Source: CATOSP01 sp965237775 (GTDB lineage: Bacteria; Chloroflexota; Dehalococcoidia; Lucifugimonadales; UBA3495). Taken from it: a DNA stretch of 64,000 nt. This document shows positions 38,055 through 47,403 of the stretch, piece by piece (the first letter of the stretch is position 1; each line of letters begins with the position of its first letter). Position numbers and translations under genes: made by a program. The notes beneath the pieces were generated by a model. It was not told the DNA's origin, did not search any database, and saw only the letters and a list, made by a program, of their open reading frames with translations. The stretch lies in contig OZ250155.1 in assembly GCA_965237775.1 (NCBI GenBank), positions 4,960,001 to 5,024,000 of the forward strand. The letters are read 5' to 3'.

Positions 38055-38858
38055 TGACATAGATTAAAAAGAGAGAGACTGAATGTAATTTAACGCAGAT
38101 TTGAGCGGAATCTACGGCGACCACAGCCCTCATTGGCAATCGGATTCAATAGAACGAAATGAAAAGGATTTACAAATTGTGGTAGCCCACAGATCAAATG
38201 ACGATCCGACGTGACAGGCGCTCCATCGCAACTTGACGCCCCCACTCCTCGTAGTTCCGTCCTGGAAACTGCTTAATAGCATGGACCTGCAGTAACTGGC
38301 CCTGGCAGCTTGTCGGGTCAATTGAGGCTGGTGAGTCGCACCACAAGCGTCCGCGTTGCAGCCATCCTCCACCACCGGAATGCCGAGACCCGGCATACTC
38401 AGTGTTCCCTCACGGACTCCCACAGAGTCTGGGAACCGACCCCCTGGGACTTCCGGCATATCTTGCACTTCCACTCAACTCCTGGGGCGACTTTATGGGG
38501 TTAGTGAGCCCGCATCTGCTACTTCTCGCCTCTTCGTCACCTCCCGCTCCTCCTCCATTTGCCGTGCCCTCGTCTCGACGGTCTCCCGGTCATGCCACCA
38601 AATGCTGACGCGCAATGCCGGGCTGCATCCCTTGAGTGCGCCTTATGGTTCCGTTGTGAGTTCCTGGCTGTCGTGAATTCCTTTCCCAAAACTCGTCGCC
38701 GGTGCACCCGGCTTTGGACCTTGACCGGAGCATGTGCACCTGTTCGGGATGATTACCGGGGCTCAAGGACATGGTTGAGCTAGCGGATTCCTACTTCGTC
38801 TCCCACCGATAGCGATACTGGCTTACTCCAGCTCTCAACGGGTCCCTCTCCTGGAGTC

Positions 38859-38897
38859 CTCTGCCACACTATCCGCACTGGGGATAGTGTGGCAGAG
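38859..38897. repeat. Perfect 16-bp inverted repeat
   Basis: CTCTGCCACACTATCC (38859-38874) pairs perfectly with GGATAGTGTGGCAGAG (38882-38897) across a seven-base loop. There is no flanking gene, and no U-tract follows. Confidence 0.85.
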
Positions 38898-39347
38898 AGA
38901 CGTCTCCTCTCCTCTTGCACCCAAGGACAGAACTCTGGGTTGACGCAAATCCGTGACGTTGTGCTTGCCGAAATGACCCTCTCAGTGGACGCGGGCAACA
39001 CGCTCGAGTGGGCATCACCTCACTGGTGGATGGATTCCAGCCCTAGTACTCAGTCAACATGGTTTCAGCAATTGTTTAATAAAGGGGCCAATTAAGCTAT
39101 CGTGCATGGTGGAAAGTGTTGATGGCGGGGGTGGCAGTGATGGTCAGGGACAAGTACGCAGTGCGGCTGCAGCCGGAACAACGGGAAGAACTCCAGCATT
39201 TGATTCGGGTCGGCAAAAGCTCGGCCCGAGTGACCGCCCGAGCGCGGATTCTGCTCAAGAGCGACGACGGTTGGGCAGCTCCCCAGGTGGCGGAAGCCCT
39301 GGATGTGGCGCTGGGCGCCGTATACCGGGTCAAGCAGCGCTTTGCCG

Positions 39348-40779
39348 GTAAGTGTTCAGAGTTGAGGGGAAGTGAGCAACTGGCGGCATGCGGTGAGGGG
39401 ATTCAATCCTCGGGCGCGCCAGGTACCGAAGAGGGAAGCGAGAGCCATCTTGGTGTTGGTGCCCTGGGTTGAGCGGGTGCCGCCGCTGATCTTGCGGCTG
39501 GTCACCAGGTGACGAAGGCTCCTCTCGGCGGCGTTGTTCTCCGAGGGGACGGCCGGTTCGGCTACGAATACGAACAACTCCTTGATGAAGCGCTGGATGC
39601 GCCGGCAGAGCTTGGCCTGGACTGCCCCTGGGTCATCAAGGAAGGGTCGGCAGCAGGCCAACAATTTCCGCTCCAACTCCAGTTGGGCCTGACGGCGTTT
39701 CCTTGCCTGAGGATGGGAGAACCGCTTGGCCTGGGCGTAGAGGTCATGCACTGCCGCCGCCCATCCGGCCAGCTTGGCGTCTGCTGGGTAGAGGGCCTTC
39801 AGGTCATGGATGTCCCGGAGCAGATGAGCCCAACACCGCTGCTTCAGGCCAGGGTAGTGGTTATAGGCAGCGTAGAAATCGCTGACCAACACCCCGCTGA
39901 AGGACTCCCCCAGCGCCTCGTCCACCACCTCCTTATTCCGGCCTCGGCGCAGGAAGTACCGCTCAGTGGGAGTGGAGAAGGTCCAGACATAGCCATTGGC
40001 CGCCTCCTGGCGCCAGCCGGTCTCGTCGGCGTGCACCACCTGGCTGGTCCGGACTAGTTCCAGCACCTCGGCCACCGCCGGTTGGGCTTGCCGGGCCACG
40101 CCGTGGAGGACCTGGGTGATTCCCCCAACGCTCAAGCGCAACTGGTGGACGGTCTCCAGATACCATTGGATGGTCCGAAGGGGCAACCGGCCCTCTTCCC
40201 GCAGGCCAGCGATCAATGAGACCAAGTTGGCTCCCAACCGTCCCCGACCGATTACCCCACCGCCCAAGTCCGTCTTGGGGGTCCGGCGCCGTTCACATAC
40301 TGGGCAGACCCGGGTCACGAAAACGTGCTCCGTGACCTCCACCGGAGCCACTGGGATATCGATGACTTCCCGAGTCCGCTGCGGCCAACCCCCAACCAAC
40401 CCGGTGCCACACTCCGGACAGGAGTCCAAGACATGTTCCACCTGGTGAGCCGCCACCGTGCGCCGACGGCTAAAGCCGTGGGGCCGGGGCTTTCTTGGCT
40501 CCTTCTTCTCGGCCGGCTCTGACTTTGCACCCGGTTTGTTGCCCGGCATTCCGGGCCGCCCTTTGCCCTTGAGACCCCCTTCCAACGCCGCTATCCGCCG
40601 CTGCAACTCGTCGATGACCGCCTGCTGCCGCGCAATCACCGCCAACAGCGCCTCCCGGCTGGCCGTCCTCAGGTCTACCTTGTTCTCCATCCTCCTGATT
40701 TAACATAACCGACGACCCGACGCACCGAACTTCCCAAGCAAGTTTTAACTAATCCATCCCCTCAACTCTGAACAGTTAC
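39348..40779. mobile_element. IS66-family element, copy 2 (1,432 bp), TSD CTTTGCCG
   Basis: Same ends as copy 1 (GTAAGTGTTCAGAGTTGA / GTAACTGTTCAGAGTTGA) and exactly the same length. Flanked by an exact 8-bp duplication CTTTGCCG (39340-39347 and 40780-40787). Inserted into the IS630 transposase gene. Confidence 0.95.
39356..40690 (-). CDS. tnpC: IS66-family transposase (TnpC), copy 2
   Basis: 444 residues, identical to the copy at 30483-31817 except Ala for Gly after WRQE (a single C/G change in the DNA near 40001). Zinc finger, ADETGW, DFYAAY and NNAAERS blocks are intact, so both copies may still be mobile. Confidence 0.95.
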   Translation of the reverse strand: MENKVDLRTASREALLAVIARQQAVIDELQRRIAALEGGLKGKGRPGMPGNKPGAKSEPAEKKEPRKPRPHGFSRRRTVAAHQVEHVLDSCPECGTGLVGGWPQRTREVIDIPVAPVEVTEHVFVTRVCPVCERRRTPKTDLGGGVIGRGRLGANLVSLIAGLREEGRLPLRTIQWYLETVHQLRLSVGGITQVLHGVARQAQPAVAEVLELVRTSQVVHADETGWRQEAANGYVWTFSTPTERYFLRRGRNKEVVDEALGESFSGVLVSDFYAAYNHYPGLKQRCWAHLLRDIHDLKALYPADAKLAGWAAAVHDLYAQAKRFSHPQARKRRQAQLELERKLLACCRPFLDDPGAVQAKLCRRIQRFIKELFVFVAEPAVPSENNAAERSLRHLVTSRKISGGTRSTQGTNTKMALASLFGTWRARGLNPLTACRQLLTSPQL

Positions 40780-41698
40780 CTTTGCCGGGGAAGGGTTGGC
40801 GGGGGCCCTGCGGGACCGGCCCCAGGCCAACCGGCATCGGAAGTTGGATGACCGGGGCGAGGCGCACCTGGTCGCCTTGGCCTGCAGCCCAGCGCCCGAG
40901 GGCCATGACCACTGGACCCTGCGCCTGCTGGCCGGGAAGGTGGTGGAGTTGGGGTTGGCGTCCTCCATTTCCCATGAGGGAGTGCGTAAGCGGCTCAAAA
41001 AACGCTCTCAAGCCGTGGCAGAAGAAGGAGTGGTGCATCCCCAAGGTGAGCGCCGAGTTCGTGGCCAACATGGAGGACGTGCTGGACCTGTACGCCGAAC
41101 CGTATGACCCCCAAAGGCCGGTAGTCTGCTTTGACGAGACATCCACCCAGTTGTTGGCGGAGACGCGGCTGCCTCTCCCGCCTCAACCGGGACGGCCAAG
41201 GCGTGAGGGCTACGAGTACCGCCGGGAGGGAACGCGCAACCTGTTCCTGGCTTGCGAGCCGTTGACGGGCTGGCGGCAGGTGGCGGTGACCCAGCGGCGC
41301 ACCATGCAAGACTTCGCCCATCAGATGCGGTGGCTGGTGGATGAGGCCTACCCGGAGACTCCAGTGGTGCGCGTGGTCATGGACAACCTGAACACTCATC
41401 GCCGGGCATCGCTGTACGAGACTTTCCCGGCTGAGGAAGCCCGGAGGATTGCCAGGCGGCTGGAGTTTCACTACACCCCAAGCACGGGAGTTGGTTGAAC
41501 ATGGCCGAGATTGAGTTCAGCGTCCTGTCCCGCTCCTGCCTGAAGCAGCGGCTCTCCGGCGAAGTGGCCCTCAGAAGGGAAGTCGATGCTCTGGTCACGG
41601 AGCGCAACGCCGCCAGAGCCGCCATCAACTGGCGGTTCAATACCCAGAATGCCCGAACCAAACTTCACCGCCTTTACCCTTCCGATTTTACGGTTGAC

Positions 41699-43450
41699 TA
41701 TCGAGTAACTGAGGTTTTCACGCGCTGGTCGTGGCTGTTGCCAAGGGCAGATCAAGGGCCTGGGTTGGGCTATCGGATACCGGGACCAGTTCGTAGCCCA
41801 GCTGCGCCGCCCTCCTTTTTGCTGCCCGCAGCGCTCTTTCAGCGCTCTTTCATGGTACTGGCTTTCATAGTATTCCGCGCCGGCATCCACGTATTGCTGC
41901 CCGTAGCGCAGCATGGCGTAGATGATTCTGGCAAGCTTGTGGGCAGTGGCCGTGATGGCCTTGGGCGCTCCCAACTGCGCCTTCTTCCGACGCAGGAAAG
42001 CTCCCAGCGCGCTGTGGGAGCGGTACAGCGCGTTGGCCGCCAGCCGCAGCGCGTTGGCCGCCAGCCGCAGCGCCTTGGCTGCCCGGTTGGCGCTGGGCTT
42101 AGTTCGGGAGCTGATGACCTTGCCTCCGGTTACCCGGTTGTTGGGACTCAAACCCAGCCATGAGGCGAAATGCTTGGCCGTCGGCCACCTGGTCATATCG
42201 GTGCCTACCTAGCCGATCACCTTCAGCGCCGTGTAAGCGTCCACGCCGTTGATCCGGGTCAGGTCCACTCCGGTCATCCGGTACAGGTGGCTGCGGACGT
42301 CAAAGCGCGGCGCGTTCCCCTGGATGTGGTTCTTCCTCGGCTGCTCTCCTGGTGGAGCGCCCCCGCTGCGGTCGGCAAACCGCCCCATGTGAGCTTCAAT
42401 CTCCCGGTCGCACTCGGCAATCTTGGACTGATACACCCGGTAGAGCTCCAGGGCCTGGGTCAGCTCGAAGATGTGCTCCTCCCGCCAGTGTCCCTCAAGG
42501 GACCGGGCTATGGCCGCCTCGTCAGCTTTGGTTCTGGGGTCGCGGAGTTGCGCCAACTTTCGCGGGTCTCGCTCGCCGCCCACAATGGCTTCGACGATGG
42601 TCATCCCGGTCTTGCCGGTGATGTCGCTGATGTCGCTGATCACCTGGTGCAGCTTCACGTTCATCTGGGTCAGCGCCTTCTGCATGTGCTGGACATACTG
42701 GGCCGCGTACTCCACCAGCATCGCCCGCTGCCGCAGATAGCTTCTCAGCCGCCGGATGTCGGCCTCGGGCCGGAAGGCCGCCGACAGCAGTCCGTAGGTG
42801 TGGAGTTGTTGCAGCCATTGGCAGTCCAGCACGTCGCTCTTGCGTCCGGGCACGTTCTTGATGCGCCGTGGGTCCACTAGCATCACCTGGACCCCCCCTC
42901 TTCCAGGACTCCGAAGAGTGGTATCCAGTAAACTCCAGTGGACTCCATGGCCACGGTCTCCACCCCGCACTCCTCCAGCCAGCCGGCCAGGCGATACAGA
43001 TCCGCCGTGAAGGAGGCATACTCGTGCACTGGTTGTGGGCAGCGGCTTTCGGGCACTGCCACGAAGTGGCTGCTGGCGCCCACGTCCACTCCTGCCGCGT
43101 TCAGATTCACCCGGGACAGTTCCGCAGGCAGACTCTCCCTCCTGCTGGAGGCCTTGACCGCCGACTTGGCCCTGCTCTTGTACGTGCTCATCGTCGTGTC
43201 CGCCATTGCCGTGTAGACGTGTCGCCAGGGGGTGCCACCGGCAAGTCACAATCTATCGAACGGGAGCGCCACAAAGGGGCGTCACCAATGATGCAGCCGT
43301 AGGACACCCGGACCATGCTGACTATCGGACAATTTGCACCACTGTCAATTCGGCCTTATCCTGGCCGGCACGCCTCGCAACGATCTTACCTGACCGGTGT
43401 CCCAGCCAGTTACTCCCCTCTGCACGGCCCGGTTTCGGGCGTAACAATGC
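41699..43450. mobile_element. IS110-family element inserted in an IS630 terminal repeat
   Basis: The element splits the IS630 right terminal repeat between GGTTGAC and TGAGTAC. There are no terminal inverted repeats, as expected for IS110. Boundaries are set by rebuilding the IS630 end seen at 20773-20785; a one-base ambiguity remains at the left side (T at 41699). Confidence 0.8.
41710..43206 (-). pseudogene. IS110-family transposase, frameshifted and with an amber stop
   Basis: The N-terminal DEDD domain (NAAGVDVGASSHFVAVPE; VETVAMESTGVYWIPLFGVLEE) breaks at a C/G run near 42891-42897. It continues in another frame (VQVMLVDPRRIKNVPGRKSDVL, then the coiled middle and YRMTGVDLTRINGV). A TAG at 42209-42211 then interrupts VIG-VGTDMTRWPTAKHFASW, where relatives carry a Glu codon. 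The C-terminal Ser block GLSPNNRVTGGK follows. The exact C-terminus is unclear. Inactive. Confidence 0.85.
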
Positions 43451-43457
43451 TGAGTAC

Positions 43458-43871
43458 TAGCGCGACGTGATTCAATATCGTAGTGTCAAGTTCGTTTTAC
43501 TGAGAAACTCCTCGACCGTCATCCTATTCTTGGGCATCCACTTCGTTTGACCACTGTTCGAGCCCCCTCGTTGAGAAAGTAACGACCAAAAACGCGGACA
43601 TCGCTCGTCTTGCTTGCCCTGTATATCTCATATAGCCATCGAATCAAAGATCGGAATGACTCGGGTTCTTCCGAGTAGCTCACGCGTTCTGCATTCCGGG
43701 CCGGCCCGGAAGATTCCCACTTGGAAGGTCTGAGTCTCCGCCTTTTCTGCCCGGAACATGGCGATTGCCCGATCCAACTCTGGTGAGGCCATAACCTAAA
43801 CCCCGCTCAAGAATTTCATCGTTGCAAGATGCCGCTGCTGGGGCGCCTCGGCCGACTTACCTGAGACGGCG
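43458..43871. other. Spacer with a possible gene remnant
   Basis: No complete gene. On the minus strand about 43 codons (roughly 43653 to 43520; SLIRWLYEIYRASKTSDVRV onward) read without a stop and look protein-like, but no start or family could be found. Otherwise nothing is seen. Confidence 0.35.
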
Positions 43872-44897
43872 CTATCCCGGCAGCTCCACGATAGATATCC
43901 AGCACGGCCCGTTACCCAATGGGACTGTCTCCGACAAGGTTAGCGAGCCGGAATCGGGATTGACGCTGAATATGGCCATCTGGCCCGAATCCTGGCCGGC
44001 CGAGTAGATGTACCGGTCCCCGGGGCCAAGGCACAGCGCGTTGGGTCTTGCCTCTGAAGAAACGATGCCGTTGGAGGCCAATTCGCCGGTGCTAGTGTCC
44101 ACCGTGTAACAGGCGATGCTGTCATGGCCCCGGTTGGGCGCGTAAAGAAACCCGCCTGCCCCGGTGATCTGAATCTGGGAGCAGGTGTTCCTCTCGTCAA
44201 AGCCTTCTGGAGGAAGAGTGGTAATGGTCTGGAAGATCGATAGCGTTCCCGCCGCGGTGTCAAGGCGGTAGCCGCTCACGCTGGACCCCTGCTCGTTGGA
44301 GAAGTAGAGGACGTCCAGGGAAGGATGAAAGCAGAAGTGACGAGGCCCCAGGAATTCCTCCAGTTCCACCATCGCCGGAGAGTTGGGAGTGATATGGCCC
44401 GTGTCCTGGTCGAACTTGAATTGCCAGATCTGGTTGGGGCCGTTTCCCGCGATGTGAGGAACGAAAGCGTAGCTGTTGGTCGGGTCGGTCTGCATCGCGT
44501 GAGCCCCGGTCGCCGTTTCCAGCAATACGACTGTGACCCCTCCCACCGACCCGTCGTACCCGATGGGGTGCACAGCCACGCGTGCTCCCTGGTAATAAGA
44601 TGACAGCACGAACCTGCCCCTCCGGTCCGTGTTGACGTAGACCGGCCACGAGTCCAGCGGCACCGTCCCCGTCTGCGTGAGGCCTCCGTCGGACTGATCG
44701 ATCCTGAAGCTGGTCAGCTGAGGGGTTTCCCGGGTTCCGCAATACAGGTGATTGCGGTCGGGACTGACCGCCAGGGTGAACGGCCCGCCGGGGACAGCCA
44801 CGTCGCGCTGGTGCGTGAGACCTCCGCTTTCGGGGTCCATGGTAAAGACCAAAATCTTGTTGTCCTCGTTCACGGTAACATACATGTAGTAGGGCAT
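43872..44897 (-). CDS. Lactonase family beta-propeller protein
   Basis: A 341-residue seven-bladed propeller of the 6-phosphogluconolactonase (YbhE/Pgl) family: YMYVTVNEDNKILVFTMDPESGGL, AVSPDRNHLYCGTRE, GPRHFCFHPSLDVLYFSNEQGSSV, YAPNRGHDSIACYTVD and NALCLGPGDRYIYSAGQDSG. No signal peptide. AAGGAGGGAATT precedes the ATG. It may hydrolyse a sugar lactone; not necessarily phosphogluconolactone. Confidence 0.85.
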   Translation of the reverse strand: MPYYMYVTVNEDNKILVFTMDPESGGLTHQRDVAVPGGPFTLAVSPDRNHLYCGTRETPQLTSFRIDQSDGGLTQTGTVPLDSWPVYVNTDRRGRFVLSSYYQGARVAVHPIGYDGSVGGVTVVLLETATGAHAMQTDPTNSYAFVPHIAGNGPNQIWQFKFDQDTGHITPNSPAMVELEEFLGPRHFCFHPSLDVLYFSNEQGSSVSGYRLDTAAGTLSIFQTITTLPPEGFDERNTCSQIQITGAGGFLYAPNRGHDSIACYTVDTSTGELASNGIVSSEARPNALCLGPGDRYIYSAGQDSGQMAIFSVNPDSGSLTLSETVPLGNGPCWISIVELPG

Positions 44898-44909
44898 AAT
44901 TCCCTCCTT

Positions 44910-45440
44910 AAATGGTCAGCGAAGCGAGAAACTCCCGTGTCGGTTGGGTGCACCACTCCGGTGGATGGCGTTGATGCCGTGGCCCAGGCCGGGACAGACC
45001 GCCAGCCGGCAATCGGGCAACTGCTCGGCCATGAACCGCTGTGCTGATCCAGGGTCGAGGTGGGCGATTCCTCTCCCACCAGAAGCAGCGTCGGAGTTTC
45101 GACCTTCTTCAGGTAGGGGCTGAAGTCCAGCGTATCGAGGTATGCCTGGAGGCTCCGCCCGATGGAGGAAGACATCCGGTCCATTTCGGAAATGTACCAG
45201 TCATGCACGTCACGGGCGCGTTCGACGGGCCGGATACCAATATTCCTGGTAGTCGGTGGGCGGTATGCGGCTGCGACGGTGCAGGGGGTCGGCCGGCACC
45301 TCAAAGGGAGGAGGACCGTCGACGGCCTGAGTCCTCCGACGCGGGTGTTTGTAGCCTCCAGGATAGCCGGACAACAGCTTGGACATCAACTTTCCGATCC
45401 CCATACGTCCACTTTCTTGCTGGACTGGTGTTCCTTCCGG
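44910..45440 (-). pseudogene. Alpha/beta hydrolase remnant with several frameshifts
   Basis: Pieces in different frames add up to the C-terminal part of an alpha/beta hydrolase: PPTDYQEYWYP, then RARDVHDWYISEMDRMSSS, LKKVETPTLLLVGEESPTST (acid region), and in another frame the His block PGPRHQRH-like. The N-terminal nucleophile elbow is missing. It lies between the lactonase and the CMD-domain gene on the same strand, so a former operon is possible. Confidence 0.55.
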
Positions 45441-45448
45441 TGTTGTCG

Positions 45449-45997
45449 CTAAATGGGCAGCGCCTCTTCGATGCGGTCCTCTGGCAACTCCACGCCAAAG
45501 GCGTTGACGTTGAACGCCAGCATGGCGTAGCAACCCATCAGAGTTGTCAGTTCGGTCGCGCCGTTGACCCCGAAATGTGCCACCACTGCGTCGAACGATT
45601 CCTGGCTGACGCGACGGGTCCGGAAGAACTCCCGTCCGTAGTTTATTACCGCCATCTCGTCCTCTGCGGGACTGGGTAGTTCCTTCTTGTCCCCAAGGGC
45701 GTCGACCAAATCGTCGCGCAGACCCTCGCGCCTGGCCGGCGGAGCGTGGGCGTTCCAGATGAACTGGCAGTCGTTCTCTCGAGCCGCCAGCAGCATCGCC
45801 AGTTCACGGATGCGGGTCGAAAGCGACGTCTCTGTGCGTAGATAGGCAGCCAGACCGAGGGAGCGTTGGGCGACCTCAGGGGCGTTGAGCATGACTGACC
45901 CGGGTCCCGTGGCGGGCACTTCCCCCCTGGCCGCCACGAAGGCTTCACGTTCTCGTTCAGGCACTGATTCCCTAGAGACTGCGGGCGTTCTGGCCAT
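45449..45997 (-). CDS. Carboxymuconolactone decarboxylase-like (CMD/AhpD-fold) protein
   Basis: A 182-residue protein with the CMD helical repeat: LSTRIRELAMLLAARENDCQFIWNAHAPPARREGL, then INYGREFFRTRRVSQESFDAV and the TELTTLMGCYAMLAFNVNAF helix. It lacks the CxxC of true AhpD and so is probably a gamma-carboxymuconolactone decarboxylase relative acting on an aromatic breakdown product or unknown substrate. AGGAAGGGAAGC precedes the ATG. Confidence 0.88.
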   Translation of the reverse strand: MARTPAVSRESVPEREREAFVAARGEVPATGPGSVMLNAPEVAQRSLGLAAYLRTETSLSTRIRELAMLLAARENDCQFIWNAHAPPARREGLRDDLVDALGDKKELPSPAEDEMAVINYGREFFRTRRVSQESFDAVVAHFGVNGATELTTLMGCYAMLAFNVNAFGVELPEDRIEEALPI

Positions 45998-46124
45998 GCT
46001 TCCCTTCCTAATTGCGAATCCTATGGAGGTATTATATTTCGCCAGTCAAATATCGTCAGCACTATTGCGTAGCATGGTATAGAGCCTGTCCCCAAAAGGG
46101 AGACTTGAGAGAAGGAAGGAGGAA

Positions 46125-47360
46125 TTAGCGAAAGACCTGGGAATTCACCGAGCCACTCCCTGGATTGAAGGGCAAAAAGCGGGCCCGGGGCCATGGGGAT
46201 AGGTTGCGGCTGTCACATCGCCGCAGTTCAGGAGGAGAGATAAGGCTCCGGACTGTTTCGCATTCCGGAGCGCCACGGCCGCCGAGGGTCCGCAGGTTAA
46301 AGACGGTGACCAACATGGCCCACTCGGCCGCCACGTTGTCCAGCCTGCGTAGCAGGAATCTCCGGGCCCCCTGCTGTTCCTTGATGATTCCGAAGACCGG
46401 TTAGACCAGTTGCTTTCTCAGCCTGTACGCCTCTTTTGCGGTGCTGGTGGACATCCAAGCCCGATGACGGCGTAGCAGATCGTCGTGGGGCCAATGAATA
46501 TGCTCCGGCCATCGCGACCAGACTTGGTACATATTCCGAAAGCTGGACACCTCCGGCAAATGGCGCAAGTAGCCCGGTACACTAGCCTACGAGTTTCACT
46601 GGCATCCTGCTGAGTGTCGTTAAAACGAAGCGTCTGACCCTGGGGGCACGTATAGGTGTCAGTGGACCCGTCATAGGTGAAGCGCTCCTTCTAATACGGG
46701 GGCCTTGAGCAGCCTTTGCCGCGCCTCCGGCACTGCCAACTGTTGGCCGAGGCGCGCGCATTCGTCCAAGTCGTTCTCGGCAAAATACCGGCATCGGCCA
46801 ACGTCATCCCAGCTATGGTCCCCGCCTTCTCCTCAGCCCCTTTCATCATTGAAATCATCAGGCCATTGTCAGACGCTTGCTCCACCATTTCTACGGCGGT
46901 GACCAACATCCTGGTCGCTCCCCCATCATGCTCTATAGATGAGACCATAGCTTGGGCATTGTAGCTTGCTACAATGCCCTGCCTGCCCTTCATCAGCTTG
47001 GCATGTTGGTCGGTCAGGTTGCGGCGTCTTGGGCGTTGTTGACTCGCAAAATCGTCCATCATCTGCCTCACCCGCTCTCTTAAGACCTTCTTGTCGCCCA
47101 CTCACCAGACAGATGGGGAGCAGCCACTCCCTCCCCAGCCTCGTTCTGGCCTCAAGATTCACGATAGCCTTCTCTACCCGATCCAACAGTCCCCGCAGGC
47201 CCTCGGCGTCGTAGCTCCGGTTCGAAGATGCGTTGGCGGCCACCTTCGTGCCATCCACCGCCTTAACCGCCAGGCCCACCAACGTATACGGTAGACAGAA
47301 CCGTCTTCGAGCTGTGGCTGGGAAGCCTGTGAACGCGCCAGGGTCTCTCTGTCCCGGCAT
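46125..47360 (-). pseudogene. IS1182-family transposase remnant
   Basis: Fragments in several frames follow family order: AVDGTKVAANASSNRSYDAEGLRGLL (DDE region start), then QHAKLMKGRQGIVASYNAQAMVS and LVTAVEMVEQASDNGLM, and a C-terminus AAEWAMLVTVFNLRTL preceded by a FGIIKEQQGAR-like segment. Multiple frameshifts and lost regions; dead. A shorter relative of its N-terminal end is at 52504-52686. Confidence 0.75.
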
Positions 47361-47403
47361 CGCGACGGTTAGGGCAGCCTTTGCTTGTCGAGGAGAATCG
47401 CGG

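Larger units (their letters stand above)
37701..39043. other. Gene-poor region with a tRNA-Ser fragment and a perfect hairpin
   Basis: No believable gene on either strand; short frames are uncharacteristic. It contains a CAGCCAT triplet repeat at about 37700-37722, a truncated tRNA-Ser (38011-38054) and a 16-bp perfect inverted repeat (38859-38897). Composition and stop distribution suggest decayed mobile DNA. It ends at the left terminus of the IS630 element B copy 2. Confidence 0.55.
39122..41698 (+). pseudogene. IS630-family transposase B, interrupted by IS66
   Basis: The helix-turn-helix part (MVRDKYAVRL to VALGAVYRVKQRFA) is cut by the IS66 copy at 39348. The DDE part resumes at about 40790 (GKGWRGPCGTG in one frame; VSAEFVANMEDVLDLYAE and VVCFDETSTQLLAE further on). 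A run of six A at about 40997 marks the frameshift site seen as seven A in copy 1. One missing C near 41478 adds a second frameshift before the C-terminus (AEIEFSVLSRSCLKQRL). Dead. Confidence 0.85.
39046..43457. mobile_element. IS630-family element B, copy 2, with two other IS elements inside
   Basis: The left end GTACTCAGTCAAC (39046 onward, after TA 39044-39045) matches copy 1 at 20773. The right end is split: GGTTGAC at 41692-41698 and TGAGTAC at 43451-43457, followed by TA. Removing the IS110 element (41699-43450) and the IS66 element plus one 8-bp duplication restores an element of about the same size as copy 1. Confidence 0.88.

Noticed and set aside
38130..38474. Protein-coding gene on the minus strand (114 codons)
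   Set aside because: No family resemblance, no ribosome-binding site and a strange composition; overlaps equally long frames on the other strand.
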